DNA of 64,000 nt from Methylopila sp. 73B (lineage in GTDB: Bacteria; Pseudomonadota; Alphaproteobacteria; Rhizobiales; Methylopilaceae): NCBI RefSeq assembly GCF_000526315.1, contig NZ_JAFV01000001.1:3846501-3910500 (forward strand), in the 5' to 3' direction. Each line of letters starts with the position of its first letter. The stretch's first letter is position 1. The translations under genes were made by a program, and so were the position numbers. Below the pieces are notes generated by a model, which did not search any database, was not told the origin of the DNA, and saw nothing but the letters and a program-made list of their open reading frames with translations. Positions 43,850-51,367 of this stretch are shown here, piece by piece.

Positions 43850-44912
43850 GCTTCGCGGCCCTCGTCAGTGCGGTGTAGAGGTGCGCCGTCGCGTGCTCGC
43901 GGAAGAACGAACTCTCGTCGAAGACGACGACGTCGTCCCACTGCGAGCCCTGCGATTTGTGGACGGTGAGCGCGTACCCGTAGGTGAACTCGTCGATCCG
44001 CTTCCGGGCGCGCCAGTCGAGCTTGGCTTCCTCGCCCGTGAAGAACTCGTTCGGGACCACGATGTCGGCGGCGGCGGCTTCGTCCTCCGACGTCACCTTC
44101 ATGCGGTGGACGCCGGACACGTCGTGCATCGCGCGGTCGACCCGCCAGAGCCCGCCGTTCAGCAGGCCGCGGTCGCGCTTGTTCTTCAGGCAGACCAGCT
44201 TGTCGCCCGTAGTTGGCGCGGAGGGGCGGCCGAGCAGCCCCCGGAACTTCGTGTTGATCTGCTGCCGCGTCACGTTGCGCCCGACCAGCACCTGGTCGGC
44301 CTGCAGCACGTCCTCCTCGGTCAGGTCGGCGCGGCGGATCACCCGGCTCTGGCCGTATTGCCCCAGCGCGAGCCGGCGACCCTCGCGGATGTCGATCGAC
44401 ATGCGGATGATCGGGTTCCCGGCAAGCTGGCGGTGGATCTCCGTCAGCATCGTGTCCGGCTCAGCGTCGGTGAAGTAACCGGCCCCGCTTACGGGCGGGA
44501 GCTGCGCCGGGTCGCCCAGGGCGAGGATCGGCACGTTGAAGCTGAGGAGGTCGCGCGCGAGGTCTTCGTCGACCATCGAGCACTCGTCGATGACCAGCAG
44601 CGTCGCGTCGCGCAGCGGGCCGTTCGTGTTCAGCTCGTACTCAACCGAGCCATCGCGCTTCTCCACCGGCCGGTAGATCAGCGAATGGATGGTACTGGCG
44701 TCGGTGCAGCCGCGGCGCTTGAGCATCAGCGCGGCCTTGCCGGTAAACGCCGCATAGCGCGTCGAGTAGGACACGCTCTCGGCGAGCTGCTTCGCCAGCG
44801 TGGTCTTGCCGGTGCCGGCGTAGCCGAACAGGCGGTAGACGGGAGAGCTTGGGGAACGAAACCACCGGGTGAAGTCGGCGGCCGCAATCTCTTGCTGGGG
44901 CGACAGGATCAA
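43830..44912 (-). CDS. SF1B DNA helicase (RecD/Dda-like)
   Basis: 360 residues. Walker A GYAGTGKTTLAKQL (about 30-43), motif Ia FTGKAALML, motif II LLVIDECSMVDE, motif III LALGDPAQLPPV, and C-terminal YALTVHKSQGSQWDDVVV with LYTALTRAAKRVTIV (motifs V-VI). Single-domain length matches Dda-type phage helicases. It works in phage replication or recombination and precedes the primase-helicase in the same leftward operon. Confidence 0.93.
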   Translation of the reverse strand: MILSPQQEIAAADFTRWFRSPSSPVYRLFGYAGTGKTTLAKQLAESVSYSTRYAAFTGKAALMLKRRGCTDASTIHSLIYRPVEKRDGSVEYELNTNGPLRDATLLVIDECSMVDEDLARDLLSFNVPILALGDPAQLPPVSGAGYFTDAEPDTMLTEIHRQLAGNPIIRMSIDIREGRRLALGQYGQSRVIRRADLTEEDVLQADQVLVGRNVTRQQINTKFRGLLGRPSAPTTGDKLVCLKNKRDRGLLNGGLWRVDRAMHDVSGVHRMKVTSEDEAAAADIVVPNEFFTGEEAKLDWRARKRIDEFTYGYALTVHKSQGSQWDDVVVFDESSFFREHATAHLYTALTRAAKRVTIVQ

Positions 44913-45193
44913 CCGCGCCTCCTTTGGTTCTCGAGGTCGCGGAAAAAGGGCTTGGCCCTGCCTTCATGCCGGGCGAACAGCGCGGTGAGCTTTTCGATCG
45001 CGTCCCACACCACGAGGGCGCGGATCTGGCCGGGATCGGGCTCCGACCGCATGCCGGCGTCGATCAATCCGGCCTGGACGATCTCGATCCGCGCGGCCTC
45101 GGCGCGCGCGGTCTCGAACATCTCGGTGATGCTCGGCTTGTCTTTGCCTGCCTCCAGAAAGGCGGCGTGCACGAGGGCCTGGCCGTCAGCCAT
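44909..45193 (-). CDS. Early phage protein, function unknown
   Basis: 94 residues from MADGQALVHAAFLEAGKDK. Helical throughout (SITEMFETARAEAARIEIVQ, VVWDAIEKLTALFARHEGR). The start at 45193 overlaps the preceding gene; an upstream extension is low complexity. It ends with a 4-bp overlap (ATGA) into the helicase start, so it is co-expressed with replication genes. No known family. Confidence 0.55.
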   Translation of the reverse strand: MADGQALVHAAFLEAGKDKPSITEMFETARAEAARIEIVQAGLIDAGMRSEPDPGQIRALVVWDAIEKLTALFARHEGRAKPFFRDLENQRRRG

Positions 45194-45452
45194 GGTCGAC
45201 CCTCGCGCTACCGAAAAAGCACCAGCCGTCAGCGGCGACGAACCGCCGCCGTCGCGGAAGCTGGATCGATCCGATCTCATGCCGCCGCGAGGGCTTGGGC
45301 GCCTCGAACACGCGGAACCGCGGCTCGCGCGGCTCGACCATGTTCGGGAAGCCCGCGGCGTGATGGGTGATCAAGTCGGCGAGGTGCCGGAAGGATGCGG
45401 AGGCGCTCGCGGACGTGCAGACCGCCGCGCGGTTCGCCATCCGCAACGCCAT
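45186..45452 (-). CDS. Early phage protein, function unknown
   Basis: 88 residues from MALRMANRAAVCTSASASASF. Middle part ITHHAAGFPNMVEPREPRF and RFRVFEAPKPSRRHEIGSI are conserved-looking, the C-terminus is basic and aromatic. It lies between the Cro-like gene and the 94-aa gene in the leftward early operon, with a 15-bp downstream gap to the Cro stop. Not recognised. Confidence 0.5.
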   Translation of the reverse strand: MALRMANRAAVCTSASASASFRHLADLITHHAAGFPNMVEPREPRFRVFEAPKPSRRHEIGSIQLPRRRRFVAADGWCFFGSARVDHG

Positions 45453-45466
45453 GTCGGCGCGCCGGC

Positions 45467-45721
45467 TCACGCGGCGTTCGCCTGCGGGGAGGGCGGTGCC
45501 GGATAGAGATCCGGACGCAAGCAATGTCGAGAGACGCCAGTCTCACGCTCGATCGCGAGCACGAATTCGGCGGGCGGCCCGATCTGGCGCTTCTTCACCC
45601 AGTAGAAGACGTTCTGCTGGATAGTGCCGATCTTCCGCGCCAAGGCTGTCTGACCTCGGGCTCGGTCGATCGCCAGCAGGAGGGCTTCCGTGGGCGTTTG
45701 GGGAGCTTTGGTGTCGATCAT
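45467..45721 (-). CDS. Cro/YdaS-like repressor
   Basis: 84 residues. HTH in ALLLAIDRARGQTALARKI then GTIQQNVFYWVKKRQIGPP (about 13-50), matching the YdaS/Cro class that recognises one operator half with a QQNVFYW helix. It is the first leftward gene divergent from the CI-like repressor, the expected Cro position, and its upstream sequence holds the operator pair. Probably represses the repressor promoter in the lytic cycle. Confidence 0.82.
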   Translation of the reverse strand: MIDTKAPQTPTEALLLAIDRARGQTALARKIGTIQQNVFYWVKKRQIGPPAEFVLAIERETGVSRHCLRPDLYPAPPSPQANAA

Positions 45722-45733
45722 CGGCAGGCACCC

Positions 45734-45807
45734 TAACAGAGAGGCCTGTTAACCTACAATCTAATTTGTCCGGCGTCCACAATCGCTTTCCACAGAATTT
45801 TCTGTTA
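45734..45807. promoter_or_regulatory. Two repressor operators in the cro/cI intergenic region
   Basis: O1 is TAACAG-N6-CTGTTA (45734-45751), a perfect inverted repeat. O2 has the same layout, CCACAG-N6-CTGTTA (45790-45807), one half imperfect. Centres are 56 bp apart. They flank the divergent promoters, although -10/-35 boxes are not clear enough to annotate. Confidence 0.7.
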
Positions 45808-45841
45808 GAACGCGAGCATTCAACGAGATGGCGGACGGGAA

Positions 45842-46570
45842 ATGGCGAAGCTGACGACCCTGGCGGATAAGGTCAGGCACATCCGAACGGTGAGGGGGAT
45901 GAGCCAGCAGTCTCTCGGCGTTTTTGCGGGCGTCACCCAACAATCGATCGAGGCCATCGAGTCCGGGCGCACAAAGCAGCCTCGGTCCATCGTAGAAATC
46001 GCCGGAGCGCTCGGCGTTAATCCTGCGATGTTGGTGAACGATCAGGTCGTCCTGGACACCGAGGCGTTGACCTTCGAGCCTGTTCCGCTCTCGCGGGCTT
46101 CAAAGCCTTCGGAGATTGAGCCGGCCGAACACGCCCCCGATCATGCGAGCCTCCGGCAGGCGCCGCAGGACGTGCCGGTACTTGGGACAGCGGAAGGCGG
46201 CGCCGTAGGCGACTTCACGCTGAATGGCGAGACGATCGACTACGTACGGAGGCCGCCCGGCATCGCGAGGGCGAAGGATGTCTTCGCGCTCTACATCACC
46301 GGGCAGAGCATGTACCCCCGCTTTAACGAAGGTGAGCTAGTCTACGTCTCGACAGCCCGTCCGCCCGCGATCGGGGATGACGTGATCGTTGAGCTTCATC
46401 CAGAGAACGGCGACGCCGCCGGTCCTGGGTTCATTAAGCGGCTTGCGAAGCGGACCCCGACGAAGATCATCGTGGAGCAGTTCAATCCGCCGGCTCAGGT
46501 GGAGTTCGATCGCGCGGAGGTGAGGTCGCTCTTCCGGATCATCCCATGGCCAGAGGTCCTAGGGATCTGA
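45842..46570 (+). CDS. CI-like repressor (XRE HTH plus S24 peptidase)
   Basis: 242 residues. HTH at about 8-60 (GMSQQSLGVFAGVTQQSIEA). A linker of about 45 residues follows. The S24 domain has the catalytic Ser156 in GQSMYPRF and the Lys199 in FIKRLAK. A likely self-cleavage site lies near TAEGGAVGDF (about 116-125). It maintains lysogeny and should be inactivated by RecA-stimulated cleavage after DNA damage. It diverges from the Cro-like gene across two operators. Confidence 0.93.
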   Translation: MAKLTTLADKVRHIRTVRGMSQQSLGVFAGVTQQSIEAIESGRTKQPRSIVEIAGALGVNPAMLVNDQVVLDTEALTFEPVPLSRASKPSEIEPAEHAPDHASLRQAPQDVPVLGTAEGGAVGDFTLNGETIDYVRRPPGIARAKDVFALYITGQSMYPRFNEGELVYVSTARPPAIGDDVIVELHPENGDAAGPGFIKRLAKRTPTKIIVEQFNPPAQVEFDRAEVRSLFRIIPWPEVLGI

Positions 46571-46622
46571 CAAAGTCGATTAACCAAAAAAACTGTTGCA
46601 TCACAATTTAGCCTGTGAGATC

Positions 46623-46650
46623 GTGACCTCGTTCCCGCCGACGAGGTCAC
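46623..46650 (+). promoter_or_regulatory. Perfect 10-bp hairpin just before the start of the 46657 gene
   Basis: GTGACCTCGT (46623-46632) and ACGAGGTCAC (46641-46650) with an 8-nt loop. The ATG follows 6 bp later, so the hairpin covers where a ribosome-binding site would be. It is either an operator or a translation-control element. Confidence 0.5.
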
Positions 46651-46656
46651 CGACCG

Positions 46657-46971
46657 ATGCACACCGCTTCTGAAGTTCTCGACATTGCCCGCGACGCCGC
46701 CGCCGAGGCTGGCATCGCGATGTTTGACCAGGTCGGCGACCGTGCCGACTGCGGCCTCGCCGTCGTAATCCTTCCCGGCCGCTCGCCGCTGGTGAAGGCC
46801 GCCAAGGCTGAAGGCATTCGTCTGCAGAAGCAGACCGGCGGATACGCCATGTCGCTCTGCACCGGCCTGCGCACCCAGTCCCGCATCGTCTTCGAGAAGG
46901 CTTGCGACGCGTTCGTCGCGACGGCCGCCGCGCACGGCTACGAGGCGCGCACCCACTCTTGGGCCGACTGA
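46657..46971 (+). CDS. Small phage protein, function unknown
   Basis: 104 residues (MHTASEVLDIARDAAAEAGIA, GGYAMSLCTGLRTQSRIVF, then EKACDAFVATAAAHGYEART). Alternating helix and strand, no membrane segment, no motif recognised. It is downstream of the repressor, with a strong hairpin and no clear Shine-Dalgarno in front of the ATG, suggesting regulated translation. Followed by a G+C-rich 7-bp hairpin around 46981-47002. Confidence 0.55.
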   Translation: MHTASEVLDIARDAAAEAGIAMFDQVGDRADCGLAVVILPGRSPLVKAAKAEGIRLQKQTGGYAMSLCTGLRTQSRIVFEKACDAFVATAAAHGYEARTHSWAD

Positions 46972-47073
46972 GGTCTTCGCCGAGCCCGTCGCCGGCGGGC
47001 TCCACGAAGGCCTCGAGCCTTATCGCTTCCACCGTTTCGACCTTCGCACCTTCGTCAGAGGGAACGACCCGTC

Positions 47074-47481
47074 ATGTCCAAAATCGCCGCTGTGAACTTC
47101 GACGCACCGGAGCCAAACGTCCTTGAAACCGCCGTTTCCCCGCTCGCCGTCGGATGGAATGCCGCCGACGGCGAGCCCATCCAGCAGCGGGAAGGGTTCG
47201 ACCGGCTCCTCGCCGCTTGGCGGCGCGAGATCATGGACTACTCGAGCCCCGACACCGACAACACGCGCATCAGGCAGATCGAGAACGGCAACCGAGATCT
47301 CGAACTCGCCGCTCTGATCATGGCGTACCCGATCCCGTACGACTGGCAGATCGGACTGAAGCTTGAGGTGCTGGCCCACTATGCCGTCCTCGGCGGCGCC
47401 GGAGCGCTTCCGGGGGTGCGCCTCGTGAACCAGGCCGTTCATTTGCTGCGCGCCGACGTCGCTCAGTTGATCGACGCGTGA
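47074..47481 (+). CDS. Phage protein, function unknown; first gene of the rightward early operon
   Basis: 135 residues (NAADGEPIQQREGFDRLLAAW, then RREIMDYSSPDTDNTRIRQI, LELAALIMAYPIPYDWQIG). Helical, soluble. GAGGGAACG 5' of the ATG is a fair Shine-Dalgarno. It starts a chain of genes overlapping by 4-8 bp up to the attR side. No family recognised. Confidence 0.55.
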   Translation: MSKIAAVNFDAPEPNVLETAVSPLAVGWNAADGEPIQQREGFDRLLAAWRREIMDYSSPDTDNTRIRQIENGNRDLELAALIMAYPIPYDWQIGLKLEVLAHYAVLGGAGALPGVRLVNQAVHLLRADVAQLIDA

Positions 47482-47918
47482 TGCCGGCCATGACAACCAT
47501 GACCGCCGAATACCGCGCCCTGACGCTCTACAGCGAGCCCCCGGCCGGCTGCATCGTCTTCCCCATCACCCGTGAAGGCTTTGAGCCGCACCTGCGCCTC
47601 GGCGAGATCGCGATCGTCGACAAGTCCGACAAGGATCTGGTCAACGGCGAGCTGTACGTGGTCGGCGTCCGATCGCCGATGGTGCCGGATGGCGTTGCGA
47701 AGCACCTCGCTCAGGTCTGGGCGCGTGAGTACCGCGGCCTCGACGGCGAGCCTTTCACCGGCTGGTGGTGGGGAGACCTGAACCGCGAGGGCCGGCTGCG
47801 ACTATCCGAAGGGCCGATGTTGGCCGAAGGTCTCGCCCGGATGATCGTAGGCCGCGTGATCGGCCTCTACGCCCCGGCGGTCGAAGGGCCGAAGCGGCTG
47901 GCGGGAGCTGCGTCGTGA
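47478..47918 (+). CDS. S24-fold-like protein without evident catalytic residues
   Basis: 146 residues. PPAGCIVFPITREGF, LRLGEIAIVDKSDKDLVNGEL and YVVGVRSP resemble the beta layout of LexA/S24 C-terminal domains (the GdiAivdks-nGely pattern). The nucleophile Ser and the Lys are not evident. Perhaps a modified regulatory domain that interferes with repressor cleavage, which is speculation. Overlaps the upstream gene by 4 bp. Confidence 0.45.
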   Translation: MMPAMTTMTAEYRALTLYSEPPAGCIVFPITREGFEPHLRLGEIAIVDKSDKDLVNGELYVVGVRSPMVPDGVAKHLAQVWAREYRGLDGEPFTGWWWGDLNREGRLRLSEGPMLAEGLARMIVGRVIGLYAPAVEGPKRLAGAAS

Positions 47919-48160
47919 CCGCTGCCGAGTGGATCGCGGCGGCGCGCGCGAGCGGCGTCAGCGTCTATCTCGATCCGCGCCCTAACGCGAGGCATCGGGC
48001 TTGGCTCTCCTACCCGGTGCATTGCCCAGGACTTTCAGATCCAGAGCCTTATCACCCCGAACGTTGGGACGATCTGGACGTAGAGCGCGCGGCGATCCCG
48101 GATGAGGAGCTGATCGCTGCGCTCAGGCTCGAAAGCTGCGCGGCGGTCCCCGATGGCTGA
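47915..48160 (+). CDS. Small phage protein, function unknown (GTG start)
   Basis: 81 residues from a GTG overlapping the upstream stop (GTGA). It reads VTAAEWIAAARASGVSVYLDP, then PNARHRAWLSYPVHCPGLSD. The opening resembles small phage proteins that begin with a helix followed by a short beta hairpin. Ends 8 bp inside the next gene. Not recognised. Confidence 0.5.
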   Translation: MTAAEWIAAARASGVSVYLDPRPNARHRAWLSYPVHCPGLSDPEPYHPERWDDLDVERAAIPDEELIAALRLESCAAVPDG

Positions 48161-48398
48161 CGTCATCCCGTTCCCCGCGCGCCCGCGCCTCGTGTACGCG
48201 CGCCCCGCGCATGCAGGCTCGCGAGGCTCCGTCGAAAAGTGGCAGGAGCCCGGCGGCGCCTGGGTCGTCGACCACACCTCGTCGTCCGGAGACAGCCACG
48301 GCGTTCTCGCCCGGTTCAACGCCGAGTTCGACGCCGACCGCTTCATCCGGGAATGGAACCGCAAACACGGGGGCGATGGCCCCAAGGGAGCAGCATGA
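48153..48398 (+). CDS. Small phage protein, function unknown
   Basis: 81 residues (MADVIPFPARPRLVYARPAHA, WQEPGGAWVVDHTSSSGDSHG, then FDADRFIREWNRKHG). Begins with the proline-rich VIPFPARP seen in many small alphaproteobacterial regulators and phage proteins. The C-terminal part is a compact alpha-beta unit. Overlaps both neighbours. Confidence 0.5.
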   Translation: MADVIPFPARPRLVYARPAHAGSRGSVEKWQEPGGAWVVDHTSSSGDSHGVLARFNAEFDADRFIREWNRKHGGDGPKGAA

Positions 48399-48649
48399 CC
48401 GTCCGCGAAGAGACCAAGAGGGCCGTGCTCGCCCAGATCATCACCGTGATGGAGGCCGCGGACGCCCAAGGGGTCGACCCTTGGATGGCAGCGGAGGGCG
48501 TCTATCCCACGGTCCCGACCGACGTCATCGCCGAGGCGTGGTGTCAGTTCGAAGCCGCCAAAACGGACGCGTGGTGGCGTTCCATGGAGCAGACGATCGA
48601 CGGCGAGATCGTGAAGCGCGCGCTCAAGGCGCCGGGCGGCGCGGCATGA
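48395..48649 (+). CDS. Small phage protein, function unknown
   Basis: 84 residues from MTVREETKRAVLAQIITVME. Helical (AADAQGVDPWMAAEGVYPTV, then VIAEAWCQFEAAKTDAWW). ATGA overlap with the previous gene. Hydrophobic/aromatic pattern suggests a small helical dimer. No family known to me. Confidence 0.5.
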   Translation: MTVREETKRAVLAQIITVMEAADAQGVDPWMAAEGVYPTVPTDVIAEAWCQFEAAKTDAWWRSMEQTIDGEIVKRALKAPGGAA

Positions 48650-48936
48650 CCGGGCTCAGCTCCTACGACGCCGGGATCGCTGCCGCGACTGAGGCCGGCC
48701 GCGAGATGGCTGAAAACGGCCGCGCAGTCGTGGCCGAGCGCCTTCGGCAGCTGCTGGCCGCAACGAACCTTTCTCCGCCGACCGACGAAGAGATCGATCG
48801 CGGCTTCGATGTGCGGATCAGCGTCGCCTACGTCGAGGTGCGCGAGGTCGCCCTTGTTCGCGGGTTGTCGCCGGAGCAGGCCGACGACGTCAGTTCGGCC
48901 TTCCTAGTCGCCGCGACCGCGGGGAGGACGCAGTGA
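48646..48936 (+). CDS. Small phage protein, function unknown
   Basis: 96 residues from MTGLSSYDAGIAAATEAGREM. Helical, with VAERLRQLLAATNLSPPTDEE and VRGLSPEQADDVSSAFLVA. ATGA overlap with its neighbour upstream and GTGA downstream. Function not recognised. Confidence 0.5.
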   Translation: MTGLSSYDAGIAAATEAGREMAENGRAVVAERLRQLLAATNLSPPTDEEIDRGFDVRISVAYVEVREVALVRGLSPEQADDVSSAFLVAATAGRTQ

Positions 48937-49139
48937 AGTCCACCAGCGAAATCAGGAAGCTGTGTTCCGCAGAGGCCAAGGCCCGCCTCAAAGCCGAAAC
49001 TCGCCTTGCCGAAGAGGTCATGCGCGCGGACACCGCCGAGCGCGACCTGAGGAACATGACGTTGGAGATGCGCCGGCTCAAGGAACGCTGCGAGCGCGCC
49101 GAGGCCGAGGTCGCCAGTCTCCGGAGGATCCCGGCATGA
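48933..49139 (+). CDS. Short coiled-coil protein
   Basis: 68 residues from a GTG at 48933 overlapping the preceding stop. Nearly all is a heptad-rich helix (AKARLKAETRLAEEVMRADT, then LEMRRLKERCERAEAEVASL), predicting a dimeric coiled coil. No DNA-binding module visible. Function unknown. Confidence 0.5.
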   Translation: MKSTSEIRKLCSAEAKARLKAETRLAEEVMRADTAERDLRNMTLEMRRLKERCERAEAEVASLRRIPA

Positions 49140-49561
49140 CCGCGCTCTTCCTTGACGCCCGCTTCGACCAGTGCCGCACGCCGAGGTGGACCGCCGCGAC
49201 GCCTGTGCTCGAGCGCGAGGTCTGCGGCGACCGCGTCATCCCTGGCCGCACCTACTGCGCCGCCTGCCGGGAGACGTTGATCGCCGGCCAGATGGTGAAG
49301 GGCAAGGTAGAGTGGTTCAACCGCGTCGGCGGGCGGCCGCCTCAGGACGTCGAACGGGACGTCGCGGAGGCTGATTTGCTGGCCCCAGATTTGGGGAGTG
49401 CAAGAGGATCAGCCGTTATGGGAAATCCCATGACGGACACCGATGCGGACAGCCCCTCCGAAAGAGGGCCTGTGGACGAGGAGGCCGAGCCCGAGGGCGA
49501 CCGCCCTTTGCTGCTGGACGTCCTGAGCCTCAGGTCGGCGGGCTGGGGGATGGCGGCATGA
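49136..49561 (+). CDS. GcrA-like C-terminal Cys-motif protein
   Basis: 141 residues from MTALFLDARFDQCRTPRWTAA. Residues about 8-45 contain C-x-P-x-W, then EVCGDRVIPGRTYCAACRE, which resembles the Cys-rich C-terminal motif of the alphaproteobacterial cell-cycle regulator GcrA (C-W-P ... FCG ... G-x-YC-xxH). The rest is polar and disordered with an acidic end. The similarity suggests sigma-factor or transcription-complex contact, but the full GcrA HTH is missing. ATGA overlap with the upstream gene. Confidence 0.45.
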   Translation: MTALFLDARFDQCRTPRWTAATPVLEREVCGDRVIPGRTYCAACRETLIAGQMVKGKVEWFNRVGGRPPQDVERDVAEADLLAPDLGSARGSAVMGNPMTDTDADSPSERGPVDEEAEPEGDRPLLLDVLSLRSAGWGMAA

Positions 49562-50475
49562 GCAGCTTCCCTCAATCTGAGGAAACCTCCGCCAAGGGTT
49601 CGCACACTTTGCGAACCCTTCCCGACCATACGTCGTTGAGACGTCCTGTCCGCGCCCTCGACCTCGGCGCCGTCGCCCCGAACGAGGTGACGTCCACCGG
49701 GCCGATCTTCGAGAACGTCGACCCCGCGACGCTGCTGGTCGACGAGCGCTACCAGCGCGAGCTGTCGGCGAAGGGCAGGGCGCTGATCGCGAAGATCGTC
49801 GCGGGCTGGGATTGGCGGCGCTTCAAGCCGCCGGTCGCCGTCATGGTGGACGACGGCCTGGAGCTGATCGACGGCCAGCACACCGCGATTGCGGCGGCGA
49901 CGCATCCTGCGGTCACGACCATCCCCGTGATGATCGTCGAGGCGGAGGAGATCGCCGACCGGGCCAAGGCCTTCATCGGCCACAACCGGGACCGGGTCGC
50001 GGTGTCCGCGATGGATCTCCATCACGCCGCGGTCGCTGCCGGCGACGAGGACGCGCTGACAATGGCCCAGGTGTGTGAGCGGGCACGCGTGGTCGTCCGT
50101 CGCCAGCCGCCCTACGCGGGCGCTTACCTGCCGCGCGAGACGGTCGCCATCGGCGCGATCCGGACGCTGATCGACAAGCGCGGCGCGCTGCGGGCTCGGC
50201 AGATCCTCGGGGCGCTGGCGGACGCGAACCTCGCGCCGATCACGTCCGGCGCGATCAAGGCCGCCGACTTCATCGTCCACGATGCCGAGATGGCCCCGGA
50301 GATCGATCTGCCGGGCCTATCGGCGGCGATCGTCGCCGCGGGGCCGACCGTCGAGCACGAAACCAAGATCACAGCGACGACGCTTTGCGTGCCCGCGTGG
50401 CGCGCGATGGCGATCGTCTGGTTCAAGGCGCGGCCCAAGCGGAGGAAGTCCGCCGCCGCCGAGGAGGCAGCATGA
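49558..50475 (+). CDS. ParB-like N-terminal domain protein (DUF6551-like)
   Basis: 305 residues. The core ATLLVDERYQRELSAKGRALI, then WRRFKPPVAVMVDDG and LELIDGQHTAIAAAT, is a ParB/sulfiredoxin-type nuclease-like fold with the DGQHT box. The C-terminal half is helical and ends basic (ARPKRRKSAAAEEAA). Such phage proteins are often annotated as ParB-N or DUF6551. May bind DNA or nucleotides; its role here is open. Overlaps neighbours by ATGA. Confidence 0.7.
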   Translation: MSSFPQSEETSAKGSHTLRTLPDHTSLRRPVRALDLGAVAPNEVTSTGPIFENVDPATLLVDERYQRELSAKGRALIAKIVAGWDWRRFKPPVAVMVDDGLELIDGQHTAIAAATHPAVTTIPVMIVEAEEIADRAKAFIGHNRDRVAVSAMDLHHAAVAAGDEDALTMAQVCERARVVVRRQPPYAGAYLPRETVAIGAIRTLIDKRGALRARQILGALADANLAPITSGAIKAADFIVHDAEMAPEIDLPGLSAAIVAAGPTVEHETKITATTLCVPAWRAMAIVWFKARPKRRKSAAAEEAA

Positions 50476-50846
50476 CCATGTCCCGACAGGGCCTTGATGG
50501 CCTATGCGCTGCCCAGGCGGCCGAGCTGCAGAAGCTGCACGCGCGTGTGGCCGATCTGGAGCGAGAGCAGAAAGAGACGCGGCGGCCCGCGGTTGCGGGT
50601 GACGCCTTGCGGGAGAAGGTCAAGGACATCGTCGAAAGATCCGGGTTCGTGAACCCTGGCGTGGAGGAAGAGGCTGCCGACGACATCTTCGCGCTCTTCG
50701 CGGCTCGGGAGGCCGCGGCCGCGGCGGCGCTCCACGAAGCCGAAGCCTTCATGTCGATCGTCGAGCCCCGGAGCGATAAGGCGGAGTGTCTTCGCATCTT
50801 GGCAGTGATCCGGAACGCCATCACCGTGCTGGAGCGAGCCCGATGA
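50472..50846 (+). CDS. Small helical phage protein, function unknown
   Basis: 124 residues from MTMSRQGLDGLCAAQAAELQ. Begins with a coiled coil (KLHARVADLEREQKETRRP), continues with REKVKDIVERSGFVNPGVEEE and a helical C-terminus. ATGA overlap at both ends. It may be an accessory oligomer of the ParB-like product; inferred only from neighbourhood. Confidence 0.5.
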   Translation: MTMSRQGLDGLCAAQAAELQKLHARVADLEREQKETRRPAVAGDALREKVKDIVERSGFVNPGVEEEAADDIFALFAAREAAAAAALHEAEAFMSIVEPRSDKAECLRILAVIRNAITVLERAR

Positions 50847-51082
50847 CCGCCCGCCGCAAGACGCCGGCCGAAGCCCGCGCCGCCGCCGAGGCGATCAAGG
50901 CGCATCGGGGCCGCTGGACCCGCAAGGGCCAGAAGCCCGACGCCCTCCCGATCCGCGTCATGGACATCGTCGAGGGCTACGTCGTCGCGCGCTGCAAGGG
51001 CGCCGCGCCGTTCCTCACCCACGTGACCGACTGGCCGAAGCAATTCGAGCCGATCGGGGAAGGGGAGGGCGTCCAGCCGTGA
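50843..51082 (+). CDS. Small phage protein, function unknown
   Basis: 79 residues from MTARRKTPAEARAAAEAIKAH. Basic N-terminus, then MDIVEGYVVARCKGAAPFLTH, like a short beta-hairpin domain seen in phage proteins adjacent to excisionases. Overlaps the upstream gene and the AlpA-like gene by 4 bp each. No confident function. Confidence 0.5.
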   Translation: MTARRKTPAEARAAAEAIKAHRGRWTRKGQKPDALPIRVMDIVEGYVVARCKGAAPFLTHVTDWPKQFEPIGEGEGVQP

Positions 51083-51279
51083 GCGCGACGATCGATCTCG
51101 AGAACGACCGGTTGCTGAAGATCGCCGAGGTGTCGCACCGGACCGGCCTTGCCCCGTCGACCATCTACAAGAAGATGGACACCGCGGGCTTCCCGAAGCC
51201 CGTCAAGCTGGGCACGCGCACCGTGCGCTGGTGGCAATCCGCTGTCGTCGCCTGGCTGTCGAAGCAGATCGGCGACTGA
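51079..51279 (+). CDS. AlpA-family excisionase/regulator
   Basis: 66 residues from a GTG. Winged-helix motif RLLKIAEVSHRTGLAPSTIYK then DTAGFPKPVKLGTRTVRWWQS and VVAWLSKQI is typical of AlpA/MerR-like excisionases. It is the last prophage gene, about 15 bp from the right arm-type repeats and 90 bp from attR, so it is probably the recombination directionality factor that works with the integrase. Confidence 0.88.
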   Translation: MSATIDLENDRLLKIAEVSHRTGLAPSTIYKKMDTAGFPKPVKLGTRTVRWWQSAVVAWLSKQIGD

Positions 51280-51296
51280 CTCAAGCCTTTAACAAA

Positions 51297-51314
51297 CCGG
51301 GTACAAAACCGGGT
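51297..51314 (+). repeat. Integrase arm-type repeats, right side
   Basis: CCGGGT at 51297 and 51309, 12 bp apart and in the same orientation as the left pair (7041, 7053), each with A-tracts (ACAAAA, AAAATT). Supports a shared integrase arm-binding site. Confidence 0.55.
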
Positions 51315-51367
51315 AAAATTGGCGTGGAGCGCGATCTTAACCAAGAAAACCAACGGTTCTTGACTGA

